A model generated the notes under the pieces. It saw nothing but the letters and a program-made list of their open reading frames with translations. It searched no databases and was not told the DNA's origin. The position numbers and the translations under genes were made by a program. This document shows, in pieces, positions 26,762 through 35,428 of a stretch of 64,000 nt of DNA (its first letter is position 1; each line of letters opens with the position of its first letter). This DNA is from Lederbergia panacisoli. Lineage in GTDB: Bacteria > Bacillota > Bacilli > Bacillales > Bacillaceae_C. The stretch is taken from assembly GCF_024626525.1 (NCBI RefSeq), contig NZ_JANJGU010000001.1, positions 62,001-126,000 of the forward strand. The letters are read 5' to 3'.

Positions 26762-26869
26762 ATGACCGATTTCTTTATATTTGCCGCGCCTTTTATTGTG
26801 CTGGCGTTATCGATTGGTGCAGCATTTTGGGCAGCCTTGAGAGAAGAACCTTATATAGATGAATATTAA
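26762..26869 (+). CDS. cydS: Cytochrome bd oxidase small subunit CydS
   Basis: 35 aa, one membrane helix followed by a short acidic tail; MTDFFIFAAPFIVLALSIGA then AFWAALREEP. This fits the CydS subunit seen in the Geobacillus bd oxidase structure (about 33 aa), which sits beside the haem b558 region of CydA. The ATG lies 10 bases after AAGGAG, which overlaps the cydB stop. Confidence 0.85.
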   Translation: MTDFFIFAAPFIVLALSIGAAFWAALREEPYIDEY

Positions 26870-26875
26870 AAAATA

Positions 26876-26912
26876 CAAGGACAGCTTGTTATTGAAGCTG
26901 TCCTTGGCTTTC
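26876..26912 (+). terminator. Terminator of the bd oxidase operon
   Basis: CAAGGACAGCTT (26876-26887) pairs perfectly with AAGCTGTCCTTG (26895-26906). The T-run after it is weak (GCTTTC). The next 140 bases hold only an imperfect inverted repeat (26945-26994). Confidence 0.65.
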
Positions 26913-27050
26913 AACAAACTTGTGCGTACCTATTCTAGGTGGATTTATGACCAGGTACTAACACCTCTACTTCTCTTTGGCACCTGACCATAAACAAAAA
27001 TAATACATTTATTTTACAAGTATAATATATCGATATAATATCATTCAAAA

Positions 27051-27080
27051 AAACAAGCACTCCCTCTGGAATGCTTGTTT
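27051..27080 (-). terminator. Terminator of cwlJ
   Basis: AAACAAGCA (27051-27059) pairs with TGCTTGTTT (27072-27080). On the minus strand it is followed by a T-run; the plus side also has a T-rich tail, so it may work both ways. Confidence 0.65.
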
Positions 27081-27093
27081 CTCCTTTTGCATT

Positions 27094-27522
27094 TTAATAC
27101 GTATTATATACATTCTCACATTCTGTACCAGTCGGCTCATAAAAACAATGCAGCTTATAGCGCCCTACGAATGGTTGATTGTACCATTTTGAAGGACAGT
27201 CTCCTTGCGGTCTAAAATACCACAAACTATATTTGGATGGCCAAAGCCTATGTCCATTGATTGATTTTCTAGCTAGTGTTTTTTCCGCTTCCCTAGCCCT
27301 CTGGTAAAAATAACCGTGGATTACCGCTTCAAATGCGTGGGGCTGATAAATCATTTGTGGGATTGTGCGAATTCCTTTAAAATCGGAACAATCAGCTCTG
27401 ATCCGGTTAATTCCCACATTCCCAATCATAAGCATCCCTTGTGTTCCTTCACCTTCACCTTCTGCCCTTAAGAGCCTTGCCAACAAATCTATATCTGCTT
27501 CCCTGGCTTTTACAACAGCCAT
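27094..27522 (-). CDS. cwlJ: Spore cortex-lytic enzyme CwlJ
   Basis: 142 aa, the same length as Bacillus subtilis CwlJ. The SleB-type hydrolase domain covers the whole protein: LARLLRAEGEGEGTQGML with the catalytic Glu, GNVGINRIRADCSDFKGI, YQPHAFEAV, and the C-terminal ENVYNTY. CwlJ acts in germination, breaking cortex peptidoglycan with GerQ. The start MAVV is chosen because GGAGGTGGAGG precedes it directly; the earlier in-frame start is within that site. gerQ is not adjacent. Confidence 0.93.
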   Translation of the reverse strand: MAVVKAREADIDLLARLLRAEGEGEGTQGMLMIGNVGINRIRADCSDFKGIRTIPQMIYQPHAFEAVIHGYFYQRAREAEKTLARKSINGHRLWPSKYSLWYFRPQGDCPSKWYNQPFVGRYKLHCFYEPTGTECENVYNTY

Positions 27523-27594
27523 ACCTCCACCTCCATCAATCATTACATATTCATCATATTTAAAGATGACATGATTGTTGACGAAGGTTTTTGA

Positions 27595-28617
27595 TTAAAA
27601 ATGTGCTCTTGCCAATTCCGCTATTTTTTCAGGTTCTTTATAAGATAGAGGCTCGTCGTGAATTGCTTGAAAATAGCTAATATCACTTGTCCCCAGATTC
27701 CCGATCGTTAAACGCGGAATAAGACGTACATGGATTGGCTGATTACTTGAGGAATCACTTGATAACTGCATGGATAAGTTGAAACTAGCAAACCCTTGTT
27801 CTATAAGTGCATTGAATACAGATCTTAACCCTTCGGCAAAATCTAGTAAATCTTGTTCAGTAATGTCCTGTATTGTTATTGATTTAGTAAATATCCCGAT
27901 AAAATCATTATGGCTCTTTGGGGAAAATGCATGAAGCCAGCCTACATTTCCTTTTTCCCCTACCCATCTTTCTCCGGAATCCTTTTCTTTTTGATAAAGC
28001 TCTGTAAAATAATCATTCCCAGTTTCATCTTTAAAACGATTAGCATATTCATTAACATAGTTCTGATAGTTTGTTGGTGATTCAGAAATGATTACGTGTA
28101 AATGAGGATGGAGGATGCTTCCACCTGAATTAGGGAGATAGTTCCAATTTATTGAAAAGTTAGTTGCTGATTTATCAGTTTCGGCTACTTTTTTTATATA
28201 ATGTAAAGCAGCCATAAAGGCATTTTTTATCATTAATGAGGAAAATTCCTCCAAACGCACATAATGTTGATCTGAAAATACTACCACTCCATTATGCTTG
28301 CTGTAAGGGAAAAGATTAGGAAATACGATGGCGTCTCCATTAAAAATCCTTCCTTCTTCTGCAATTTCATTTGGGAAAACAGGTGTCATCTTTAAAATAT
28401 TTTCTGAACAAAATGGACAATTCTTTCCACTCGTTTGTTCAGCCGCTTGTTTATAATCGGGTGGAGTCGGAACTAAACCAGGATCAAATACAAGTCTAGA
28501 TGTCTCACCAGTTAGAGGATCGAAACGAATTTCTGCTTTTCTCTCAATCTTATTGCCTTCTCCATCAAAAAATGTAAACCATTCTTCTTTTTTCTTAAAA
28601 TTAATTGTCAAAACCAT
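27595..28617 (-). CDS. HIT-superfamily nucleotidyltransferase, GalT-like
   Basis: 340 aa, resembling galactose-1-phosphate uridylyltransferase: an N-terminal zinc-type CPFCSEN, the region AIVFPNLFPYSKHNGVVVFS, and the histidine-triad motif HPHLHVI near residue 180 that forms the nucleotidyl-His intermediate. There are no galactose genes nearby, so the sugar-phosphate substrate is uncertain; an ADP- or UDP-transfer role is possible. It overlaps the SDR gene by 17 bp. Confidence 0.78.
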   Translation of the reverse strand: MVLTINFKKKEEWFTFFDGEGNKIERKAEIRFDPLTGETSRLVFDPGLVPTPPDYKQAAEQTSGKNCPFCSENILKMTPVFPNEIAEEGRIFNGDAIVFPNLFPYSKHNGVVVFSDQHYVRLEEFSSLMIKNAFMAALHYIKKVAETDKSATNFSINWNYLPNSGGSILHPHLHVIISESPTNYQNYVNEYANRFKDETGNDYFTELYQKEKDSGERWVGEKGNVGWLHAFSPKSHNDFIGIFTKSITIQDITEQDLLDFAEGLRSVFNALIEQGFASFNLSMQLSSDSSSNQPIHVRLIPRLTIGNLGTSDISYFQAIHDEPLSYKEPEKIAELARAHF

Positions 28618-29464
28618 TACCTCCTATATTTAATCTTTTATAAAATATTCTTTCCCATACTTTCCAAGGAAAAATATTTTTCAAGAATAGTGATAACTTA
28701 ACCCCTTTTCCGATTGGATACCGTAATTTGGTTAACGCTTTTCTAGAACATAAATCCACGATAAGTCTGGCAACATCTTGCGGATTTCCATAGTTCTCCT
28801 TTCCTGACTCTAATTCCTTTTCTATTGCCTTCATATAAAACGAGTAGGGTGACTTATCAAGCAGTGAGTTTTCTGCAATTCTTTTACCTTTTGTCCATAT
28901 ATTCGTCTGAAAGGAACCCGGTTCAATCAGAGCGACATCTATTCCAAATGGCTTAACCTCAAGACGCAAACATTCGGACCAGCCTTCAAGGGCATGTTTC
29001 GATGCTACATATGGAGATAGTCCTGGAAACCCAATTTTACCTGAGATACTACTAATATTAATGATTTTACCACTTTGTTGTTTTCTTATATAAGGAAGTA
29101 CAGCTTGCGTCACCCTAATTAAACCAAAAAAGTTTGTATCAAATTGCTCGTTATATTCTGAGATGCTCGTTTCTTCGCAAAACCCACCAAATGCGAATCC
29201 CGCATTATTGATAAGGATATCCACTGAAGGGATTTGTGATAATTGACTTGCGAAATGATTAATAGATTTTTGATCTGTTACATCGAGCTGCAGGAAGCTT
29301 ATTTTTGAAGTAATCGCTTCTTGTTTACATAACTTTATTATAGTATCCTTACTTTGCAAGTTTCTCATTGTTGCAATGACAGAAAATCCATTTCTTGCTA
29401 ACTCCACTGTCGCGAGCAGTCCAAATCCACTAGAGGCTCCTGTAATGATTGCTGTTTTATTCAT
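28601..29464 (-). CDS. Short-chain dehydrogenase/reductase
   Basis: Classical SDR, 287 aa: nucleotide motif TGASSGFG near residue 9, NNAGFAFGG, catalytic Ser in INISSISGKIG and YVASKHALEGW with catalytic Tyr and Lys. Substrate unknown. It overlaps the exoA start region by 8 bp and the GalT-like gene by 17 bp, so these three are co-translated. Confidence 0.87.
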   Translation of the reverse strand: MNKTAIITGASSGFGLLATVELARNGFSVIATMRNLQSKDTIIKLCKQEAITSKISFLQLDVTDQKSINHFASQLSQIPSVDILINNAGFAFGGFCEETSISEYNEQFDTNFFGLIRVTQAVLPYIRKQQSGKIINISSISGKIGFPGLSPYVASKHALEGWSECLRLEVKPFGIDVALIEPGSFQTNIWTKGKRIAENSLLDKSPYSFYMKAIEKELESGKENYGNPQDVARLIVDLCSRKALTKLRYPIGKGVKLSLFLKNIFPWKVWERIFYKRLNIGGNGFDN

Positions 29465-30212
29465 TTATCTCCAACATCACTGGACAGTGATCGCTCCCCA
29501 TCACATTACAATGAATCTGTGAATCTATTAACCTTTCGGACATTCTTTCAGAAACTAGAAAATAGTCTATCCGCCAACCAATATTGCGCTCCCTTACCTT
29601 GTTCATATACGACCACCATGTGTAGGCGCCTTCGTGGTCTGGATAAAAGTGACGATAAGAATCTATAAAGCCATTTTCAAGTAATGTCGTAAACTTCCCT
29701 CGCTCTTCAAAAGTAAATCCAGAATTCCCGACATTCATTTTTGGATTGCGTAAATCTATCTCCTTATGCGCGACATTTAAATCACCACAAAGGATGACAG
29801 GTTTTATCTCGTCCAACTTATTTAAATATAGAAGCATTTGATCTTCCCAACTCAAGCGATAATCGAGTCTTGCCAAATCTCTTTGCGAATTTGGTGTATA
29901 GACATTGATTAAAAAGAAATCTTCGTATTCTAATGTAATAATTCTCCCTTCCGGTTCTCCAGCATCTTCTCCCAACCCATACGATACATTTAATGGGCGT
30001 ATTTTTGAAAAGATGGCTGTACCCGAATACCCTTTTTTCTGGGCATAATTCCAGTACTGATGATAACCTTCTAGTTCCAATTCGATTTGTCCTGCCTGTA
30101 GTTTAGTTTCTTGAAGACAGAAAATATCTGCATTTACTTCATGAAAATAATCTAAAAATCCTTTTTTTACACAAGCTCTTATGCCATTTACATTCCAAGA
30201 TACAAGTTTCAT
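29457..30212 (-). CDS. exoA: Exodeoxyribonuclease III / AP endonuclease
   Basis: 251 aa, cytoplasmic DNA-repair nuclease of the ExoIII family, cutting at abasic sites and trimming 3' ends. Motifs in order: WNVNGIRACVKKG, LQETKLQ (metal Glu), VYTPNSQRDLARLDYR, CGDLNVAHKEIDLRNPK, and the final GSDHCPV catalytic His region. Full length for the family. Confidence 0.94.
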   Translation of the reverse strand: MKLVSWNVNGIRACVKKGFLDYFHEVNADIFCLQETKLQAGQIELELEGYHQYWNYAQKKGYSGTAIFSKIRPLNVSYGLGEDAGEPEGRIITLEYEDFFLINVYTPNSQRDLARLDYRLSWEDQMLLYLNKLDEIKPVILCGDLNVAHKEIDLRNPKMNVGNSGFTFEERGKFTTLLENGFIDSYRHFYPDHEGAYTWWSYMNKVRERNIGWRIDYFLVSERMSERLIDSQIHCNVMGSDHCPVMLEINE

Positions 30213-30226
30213 TTATTATTTTCCCT

Positions 30227-31054
30227 TCATTTGCGGTATAAAATTGAATCCATAATTGGTTCGTACCCAATATCCATATAGATTTTATTGGATGTTGGAT
30301 TATCTAAATCGGTATATAAGCTCGTAGTCCTATAGCCCTTATCTAACATTAATTGCGAAAGTGCGGAAACGCAGTTAGAAGCGAAGCCTTTTTTTCTATT
30401 TTCTAATGGAGTAAAAACTAAGCTTACACAAATATTACTCCGAGTTGGACGACTTACACTCGCCATCGTCACAATCCTTCCTTCTGTTTCCCAAGCATAC
30501 ATTCTTTCATTTTTAATAATTGCTATTGCTTTTTCTTCCGATTCTTCGAAGCTTATCTCCTCTCCTATTTCTTCACAGAACAAATAAATCCATTGTTTTA
30601 TGACTGGAAGATCATCCATTATTACAAGACGGATTTCTCCATTTGAATCTGCTTCTTTTTTAACTTCAGATAATTCGTATATTCTTTGATTCATTTGGAC
30701 GAAGTATTGGGATTTATCAATATTATGGACTATCTTTTCCGTAAAATCTCTCTCACCAATCAAACCCGGAATATCTTCTACTTTATCACGAATAAGCCTA
30801 GCTATCTTAACCATTTCTTCATCAGACATTTTAGGAGGTTTCGAGATAATAATTTGCTGCGGATGTGTCTGCAACAACACGATTAACATTTCGTCATCTC
30901 TTGTAATCGTGGCCATCAGGTAGATAGTTGATTCATCCGTTAATGAACCTACAACCCCAATAGGTAGATTGTTCGCTACTTCATGTTTATAAAGATGTGG
31001 GAAAACATCTGATTTGAACTTTTCAAAGTGAGCGTAGCTTTTCAATTCTAACAT
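30227..31054 (-). CDS. GNAT family N-acetyltransferase
   Basis: 275 aa: an N-terminal region of unknown role (about residues 1-130) and a C-terminal GNAT domain with VSLVFTPLENRKKGFASNCV as the acetyl-CoA loop and SLYTDLDNPTSNKIYMDIGYE as the final strand-helix. Acceptor unknown. The ATG follows ATAAGGAG inside the upstream kinase gene, which it overlaps by 7 bp. Confidence 0.85.
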   Translation of the reverse strand: MLELKSYAHFEKFKSDVFPHLYKHEVANNLPIGVVGSLTDESTIYLMATITRDDEMLIVLLQTHPQQIIISKPPKMSDEEMVKIARLIRDKVEDIPGLIGERDFTEKIVHNIDKSQYFVQMNQRIYELSEVKKEADSNGEIRLVIMDDLPVIKQWIYLFCEEIGEEISFEESEEKAIAIIKNERMYAWETEGRIVTMASVSRPTRSNICVSLVFTPLENRKKGFASNCVSALSQLMLDKGYRTTSLYTDLDNPTSNKIYMDIGYEPIMDSILYRK

Positions 31055-32061
31055 TTAATCAGCTCCTTATTTATAAGATCAAGGCTTTTGGCAATATCGG
31101 TATGAGGGATAGGCAAATAAGGCTGCAATTCATTCCAGGCATGTTCATGTTCCGCGTCACCTGTGGAACCAAAGAAAAGCTGTGAACCATAATCGGAGAT
31201 TTCTTGCAAAGCCCAACGGTATAAATAAAACTCAAAAACTTCTATATTAAATTTGGCGTCCTTATTGTGTTTTGCATATTCTAATAGAAACGACTGGAAA
31301 AATTCATTTTCAGTAAAAGCCATAATATCTCTTTCAACAGGTCCATATGCCAGCCAACCAAAATCAATTACATGCAAAAATCCTTCTGTGTCACGGATAA
31401 TATTGGCATAGTTTGGATCGCCGTGTGTAATCGAATATTTTAATGGAAAGGCTTGCAAATGATTCTGAATTATTTTCATCCGATTTAATGTTAAACGAAT
31501 ATCTTCTTGTTCCTTTGCAAATAATTCCTTTGCTTGCTGTCTATATATAAGTTCAACCTCATCATTATTTTCTACAGTATGTAAAATTTTTACAATGTTT
31601 TTTTCAAAAGGATTATCAAATTGTTCGTTTGGGATTCCTGGTATTTTATTTATATCTATACGATGAAAATCTGCCATTATCCTAGCGATTCCAACTGTGT
31701 CGTCTAATGAAAGTTCCCCTTCGTAAATGGATTCCCCAGTAATATAAGGAAAAATTGAAATTTGAAAAGCCCCATATTGAATAACGACTTCACCAGTTTT
31801 TGATTGAATCGGAGGAAGTAAATATGTTTTCTTCTCATGAAAGTGTAAATAATGGATTGCTGAAAGTGGAGTAGCCAAATCCATTTCCGTTTTAATTGCT
31901 TTTACAAAATACTCTTCTCCCGTTTTTGTTTCAATAGAATAACAATACCCTTCTTCCCCTTTTGGAATGAAATCAATTTTTACTCCCTCTTCAATATTAT
32001 ATGATTGATTTATGTAAGCTAATAAATGCCGTCTATGTATGTTGCTATTATCAAATTTCAT
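31048..32061 (-). CDS. Phosphotransferase (APH / choline-kinase fold)
   Basis: 337 aa with the fold's motifs: ETKTGEEYFVKAIK near the N-terminus, catalytic loop YSITHGDPNYANIIRD and metal motif LHVIDFGWLAYGPVERDI. It is coupled to a GNAT gene, like the other phosphotransferase/acetyltransferase pair at 19.5-20.9 kb. Both could modify small molecules or antibiotics, but nothing identifies the substrate. Confidence 0.85.
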   Translation of the reverse strand: MKFDNSNIHRRHLLAYINQSYNIEEGVKIDFIPKGEEGYCYSIETKTGEEYFVKAIKTEMDLATPLSAIHYLHFHEKKTYLLPPIQSKTGEVVIQYGAFQISIFPYITGESIYEGELSLDDTVGIARIMADFHRIDINKIPGIPNEQFDNPFEKNIVKILHTVENNDEVELIYRQQAKELFAKEQEDIRLTLNRMKIIQNHLQAFPLKYSITHGDPNYANIIRDTEGFLHVIDFGWLAYGPVERDIMAFTENEFFQSFLLEYAKHNKDAKFNIEVFEFYLYRWALQEISDYGSQLFFGSTGDAEHEHAWNELQPYLPIPHTDIAKSLDLINKELIKC

Positions 32062-32080
32062 GGATCCCTCTCCTTATATA

Positions 32081-32114
32081 AAAAACTTATGGGCCTGTAT
32101 GGTCCATAAGTTTT
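32081..32114 (-). terminator. Terminator of metA
   Basis: AAAACTTATGG (32082-32092) pairs with CCATAAGTTTT (32104-32114), and on the minus strand TTTTT follows. It starts 2 bp after the metA stop. Confidence 0.75.
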
Positions 32115-32115
32115 A

Positions 32116-33021
32116 TTAATTCCAGTCAAAAGGTGTTTCTTGGTATACATAATAATTAAGCCAATTCGAAAATAGTAGATGGCTATGTGATCGCCATGTA
32201 TTGATTGGCGCTTTTGTATGATCATTATTTGGAAAATAATTTTCAGGTGGAAGGATATCGATGCCTTTATTAATATCTCGTTTATACTCTTCTGCTAAAG
32301 TAATAGTATCATATTCCAAGTGACCTGTTATCATTATATTCTTTTCATCTTTGGATAAAATGATAAAAGGCCCCGCCTCGCCTTCAGAGAGAAGTGACAG
32401 TTCCGGATGTGCTTTAATTTGCTCACTTTGTACACTTGTATTTCGAGAATGCGGAGCAAAAAATACATCATCGAAGCCCCTAAATAATTTTACATTCTGT
32501 TCAGCGATGCTATGCTGAAATATTCCGGAACATTTTTCAGATAGCTCATATTTATCAATGCCATAATGATAAAATAAAGCAGCTTGGGCTCCCCAACAAA
32601 TGTGCATCGTGGATATGACATGCTCTTTCGTCCAATCCATTATTTGTTTTAGTTCTTCCCAATACGTTACTTCATCAAATGGCAAATGTTCAATCGGCGC
32701 TCCGGTAATAATCATCCCATCAAAATATTTCGTTTTTATCGCCGAAAACCTCGTATAAAATTGATCGAGATGAGACTTTGAGACTGTTTTTGATTGATGC
32801 GTCTCCATATGAAGAAATGATACATTCAATTGTAATGGAGAATTCCCAAGAAGGCGTAATAATTGAACCTCTGTCTTCTGTTTTTCAGGCATTAAATTTA
32901 AGATTAAGATATTCAAAGGACGAATGTCTTGTGTCGTTGCCCGTTCCTCATCCATCACAAAGATTTTTTCTTTTTCCAATATTTCTCTTGCCGGCATTTT
33001 TTGTGGTATATTAATCGGCAC
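32116..33021 (-). CDS. metA: Homoserine O-acetyltransferase (MetA family)
   Basis: 301 aa, first step of methionine synthesis from homoserine. The catalytic Cys is Cys142 in [10 protein letters not shown]. Residue 111 is Glu (TGAPIE), the residue reported to favour acetyl-CoA; Gly at this position favours succinyl-CoA, so the acetyl form is predicted. The start is GTG, preceded by GGGGGAG. No S-box riboswitch is visible upstream. Confidence 0.92.
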   Translation of the reverse strand: MPINIPQKMPAREILEKEKIFVMDEERATTQDIRPLNILILNLMPEKQKTEVQLLRLLGNSPLQLNVSFLHMETHQSKTVSKSHLDQFYTRFSAIKTKYFDGMIITGAPIEHLPFDEVTYWEELKQIMDWTKEHVISTMHICWGAQAALFYHYGIDKYELSEKCSGIFQHSIAEQNVKLFRGFDDVFFAPHSRNTSVQSEQIKAHPELSLLSEGEAGPFIILSKDEKNIMITGHLEYDTITLAEEYKRDINKGIDILPPENYFPNNDHTKAPINTWRSHSHLLFSNWLNYYVYQETPFDWN

Positions 33022-33035
33022 CTTAACTCCCCCTT

Positions 33036-33076
33036 GCTAATAAGCGTTAGCGCCTTGGTCAGAGACGCTGTAGCTG
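33036..33076 (+). repeat. Remnant of the dispersed MITE/REP-like element
   Basis: AAGCGTTAGCGCCTTGG joined to GACGCTGTAGCTGG looks like the two ends of the 200-bp element with the middle lost. A short remnant, so confidence is modest. Confidence 0.4.
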
Positions 33077-33155
33077 GAAAACAAAAAAAGCTAATAAAAA
33101 TAATTATAGAGTTGATTGACAATTTCAGCAATAGTGACTTGTATAAACTTTACTT

Positions 33156-33533
33156 CTATTTATCCTGAAAGAAAACGATTCGATTATAGAATGGATCGCC
33201 TACATTAATTTCAAGCGTATTCCACGGTGTTTCTTCAAGTCCCGGCCTTGCAAACTTATAATTTTTTGAAATAAGTTTTTCGTGCAGCGCTTTTATATTG
33301 TCCACTTTTATTCGAATAGAAGATCCTGGCGCCGCATCTCCATGGTGTTCTGATAAATGAATAAGACATTGATCAGATGAGATTTGCATATATAAAGGCG
33401 CATTTTCATCAAAGCGATGTGTCCAATCTATTTTAAACTCCAAAAAGTCCAAGTAAAATTCTTTTGCTTTTTTTTCATCAAAAATTCTAAATATTGGTGT
33501 TGAGCTATACATTGGGATAACACTAGAATTCAT
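33156..33533 (-). CDS. Glyoxalase/bleomycin-resistance (VOC) family protein
   Basis: 125 aa, single VOC-fold protein: PIFRIFDEKKAKEFYLDFL opens the first beta-alpha unit, DQCLIHLSEHHGD supplies a ligand-like His pair, and NTLEINVGDPFYNRIVF the last strand. It may bind an antibiotic or be a metalloenzyme. I start it at MNSSV because AGAGGAGGAA precedes that ATG; the in-frame ATG at 33554 has no ribosome site. Confidence 0.82.
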   Translation of the reverse strand: MNSSVIPMYSSTPIFRIFDEKKAKEFYLDFLEFKIDWTHRFDENAPLYMQISSDQCLIHLSEHHGDAAPGSSIRIKVDNIKALHEKLISKNYKFARPGLEETPWNTLEINVGDPFYNRIVFFQDK

Positions 33534-33690
33534 TTTTCTTCCTCCTCTAATCATCTATATTAATCATAGATTAAATATTGATTTATTACGAGTGAAATAA
33601 GTCTTCATTTTTTTTAAGAGTATTAAATTGTCTCATACATAGCTATTATGGTATATATAAAGCAAGTTCATCTGAAAGGAGAATTCATTT

Positions 33691-35385
33691 TTGAAAAATT
33701 GGAAACTACTAATTACGATCCTTCTTTCGTTACTATTTATTAGCGCATGTAATAATGAAACTTCTGTGTTGCCTAAGGATCCAAAAAAAGATGAACGTAT
33801 GAATAATAAGCAAGACTCAGTTAATAAGTATACTAGTTTGGCAGAGAAAAAAAATAAAGACATTGAACGTGATCCTATTAATCTTACTAGCTACGCTGAT
33901 GTCGTGGGAGCGTCACTTTTAGAACCAATTTACGAATTATTTGAAGCTAATAAGGAGTTTACCATTTCAGGCAGCATTGAGAAATCCGTGTTGTTAAAAG
34001 GGAATTATGCTTGGATTAAATTGAAACACATAGACGAAAATGAATCCTTTGAATATTATACACCGATAAAAAATGGTGATTTCACCCAACTAATTCATTT
34101 TTTTAATGGAGAAGGGAAATATTCAGTGCAAATTCTGCTGCCTAGTACAGAGCAAGAAAATTATTATTCTGAATTAGCCGCATTTGAGGTCATGAATACT
34201 GATTCGGAAATGATCCGCGACGTCACATATACCCCATATGGACTAGAAGCCGGATTACATATAAACGAACCTATCTCGGGACTCGGTGCAGAAAGTGAAA
34301 TGGTGATTGTTTCGGGTGAAGTGGAAGAGAGCTCGGTCATGCTTCAAATAGAAAAGGAAGCGGATACATGGCAGCATATTATTCCAGTTACTAATGGAAG
34401 CTTTTCATTTGAACTCCCCCTCTTTTTCGGAGAAGGAATTCATGACGTCCACGTTCTTTTACCAGATAAAAATTTGGAAAACCGTTATCAATATGGAAGT
34501 ACGTTTAAAGTTAATAATACTTCATCTAAAAAAATGAAACCGATTGAATATCACCGTGGTTATGAAGAAAAAGGGATCGTACTCGATTCTCCGAAATTCG
34601 GCGGTTTTGATATTGATTTATTGATGTCAATTAAGGGATCTGTGGATCCAAACACCAGAAACGCAGATAAACTAACACATTTATATATTAAATCCAAAAA
34701 AGGCCAAGATGAGGCTTTAGACGTTATACCTATTCATCAATATCATTTTGACGAATCTATTTATTTACGATTTGGTCCAGGTGAATATGAAATTACAATA
34801 AATGTTCCGGAAATAAATCCAGAAAACAAGTCGTTTTTTAGTTTTTCTTCTATTGCAGCTTTAACAGTGACCAATATTGCGGCAGAAGATAAACGGGATT
34901 TACTTCCATCAAGAGGGATCCAATCAGAAGCTTTGGAAATCATAGCCCTTGCCAATGAGATTACGAAAAATGCTAAAGATGATAGAGAAAAGGCGAAAGC
35001 AATTTATGAATATGTAGCAAAAAATATTTCATATGATGTAGATAAATATAAAAATAGTGAATTTGAATGGGACGATAACGCTTTGAAAACACTTTCCAAT
35101 AAGAAAGGTGTTTGCCAGGATTACGTTTACTTAGCGGTTGCACTCTTAAGAGCTAGTAATATTGAAGCAAGATTCGTTGCGGGTGATGCTGGAACAGGTG
35201 CATCAAAAGAAAATCATGCGTGGATTGAAGCAAAAGTAGATGGGAAATGGCTGATTATGGATCCAACGTGGGGATCAGGTTATCTTGAAGGCGATCGTTT
35301 TGTCGCGAAATACACGGATAAATATTTCGATCCTGTAGAATCTGAATTTAATAAAACACATATGAGAGAAAACGTGGAGTATTAA
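33691..35385 (+). CDS. Transglutaminase-like domain lipoprotein
   Basis: 564 aa. Signal peptide ends in the lipobox LFISAC (Cys near residue 20). Residues about 60-400 are several beta-sandwich-like repeats (SGSIEKSVLLKGNYAWIKL, VSGEVEESSVML, then IKGSVDPNT). The C-terminal transglutaminase-like domain has the catalytic Cys in KGVCQDYVYLAV, His in NHAWIEAKVDGKW and Asp in DPTWGSGY. Such extracellular domains act as cysteine proteases or crosslinkers; the target is unknown. TTG start, 9 bases after AAGGAG. Confidence 0.88.
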   Translation: MKNWKLLITILLSLLFISACNNETSVLPKDPKKDERMNNKQDSVNKYTSLAEKKNKDIERDPINLTSYADVVGASLLEPIYELFEANKEFTISGSIEKSVLLKGNYAWIKLKHIDENESFEYYTPIKNGDFTQLIHFFNGEGKYSVQILLPSTEQENYYSELAAFEVMNTDSEMIRDVTYTPYGLEAGLHINEPISGLGAESEMVIVSGEVEESSVMLQIEKEADTWQHIIPVTNGSFSFELPLFFGEGIHDVHVLLPDKNLENRYQYGSTFKVNNTSSKKMKPIEYHRGYEEKGIVLDSPKFGGFDIDLLMSIKGSVDPNTRNADKLTHLYIKSKKGQDEALDVIPIHQYHFDESIYLRFGPGEYEITINVPEINPENKSFFSFSSIAALTVTNIAAEDKRDLLPSRGIQSEALEIIALANEITKNAKDDREKAKAIYEYVAKNISYDVDKYKNSEFEWDDNALKTLSNKKGVCQDYVYLAVALLRASNIEARFVAGDAGTGASKENHAWIEAKVDGKWLIMDPTWGSGYLEGDRFVAKYTDKYFDPVESEFNKTHMRENVEY

Positions 35386-35390
35386 AAAAT

Positions 35391-35428
35391 CCTGGTATTT
35401 CAATAAACGAAATACCAGGGGTTTTTTT
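35391..35428. terminator. Strong bidirectional terminator
   Basis: CCTGGTATTTC (35391-35401) pairs perfectly with GAAATACCAGG (35409-35419), flanked by A-run and T7, separating the lipoprotein gene from the converging yfiBC-like operon. Confidence 0.85.

Noticed and set aside
33022-33155. S-box (SAM) riboswitch upstream of metA
   Set aside because: The gap is about 130 bp and holds a repeat remnant; no S-box core or terminator pair is visible.
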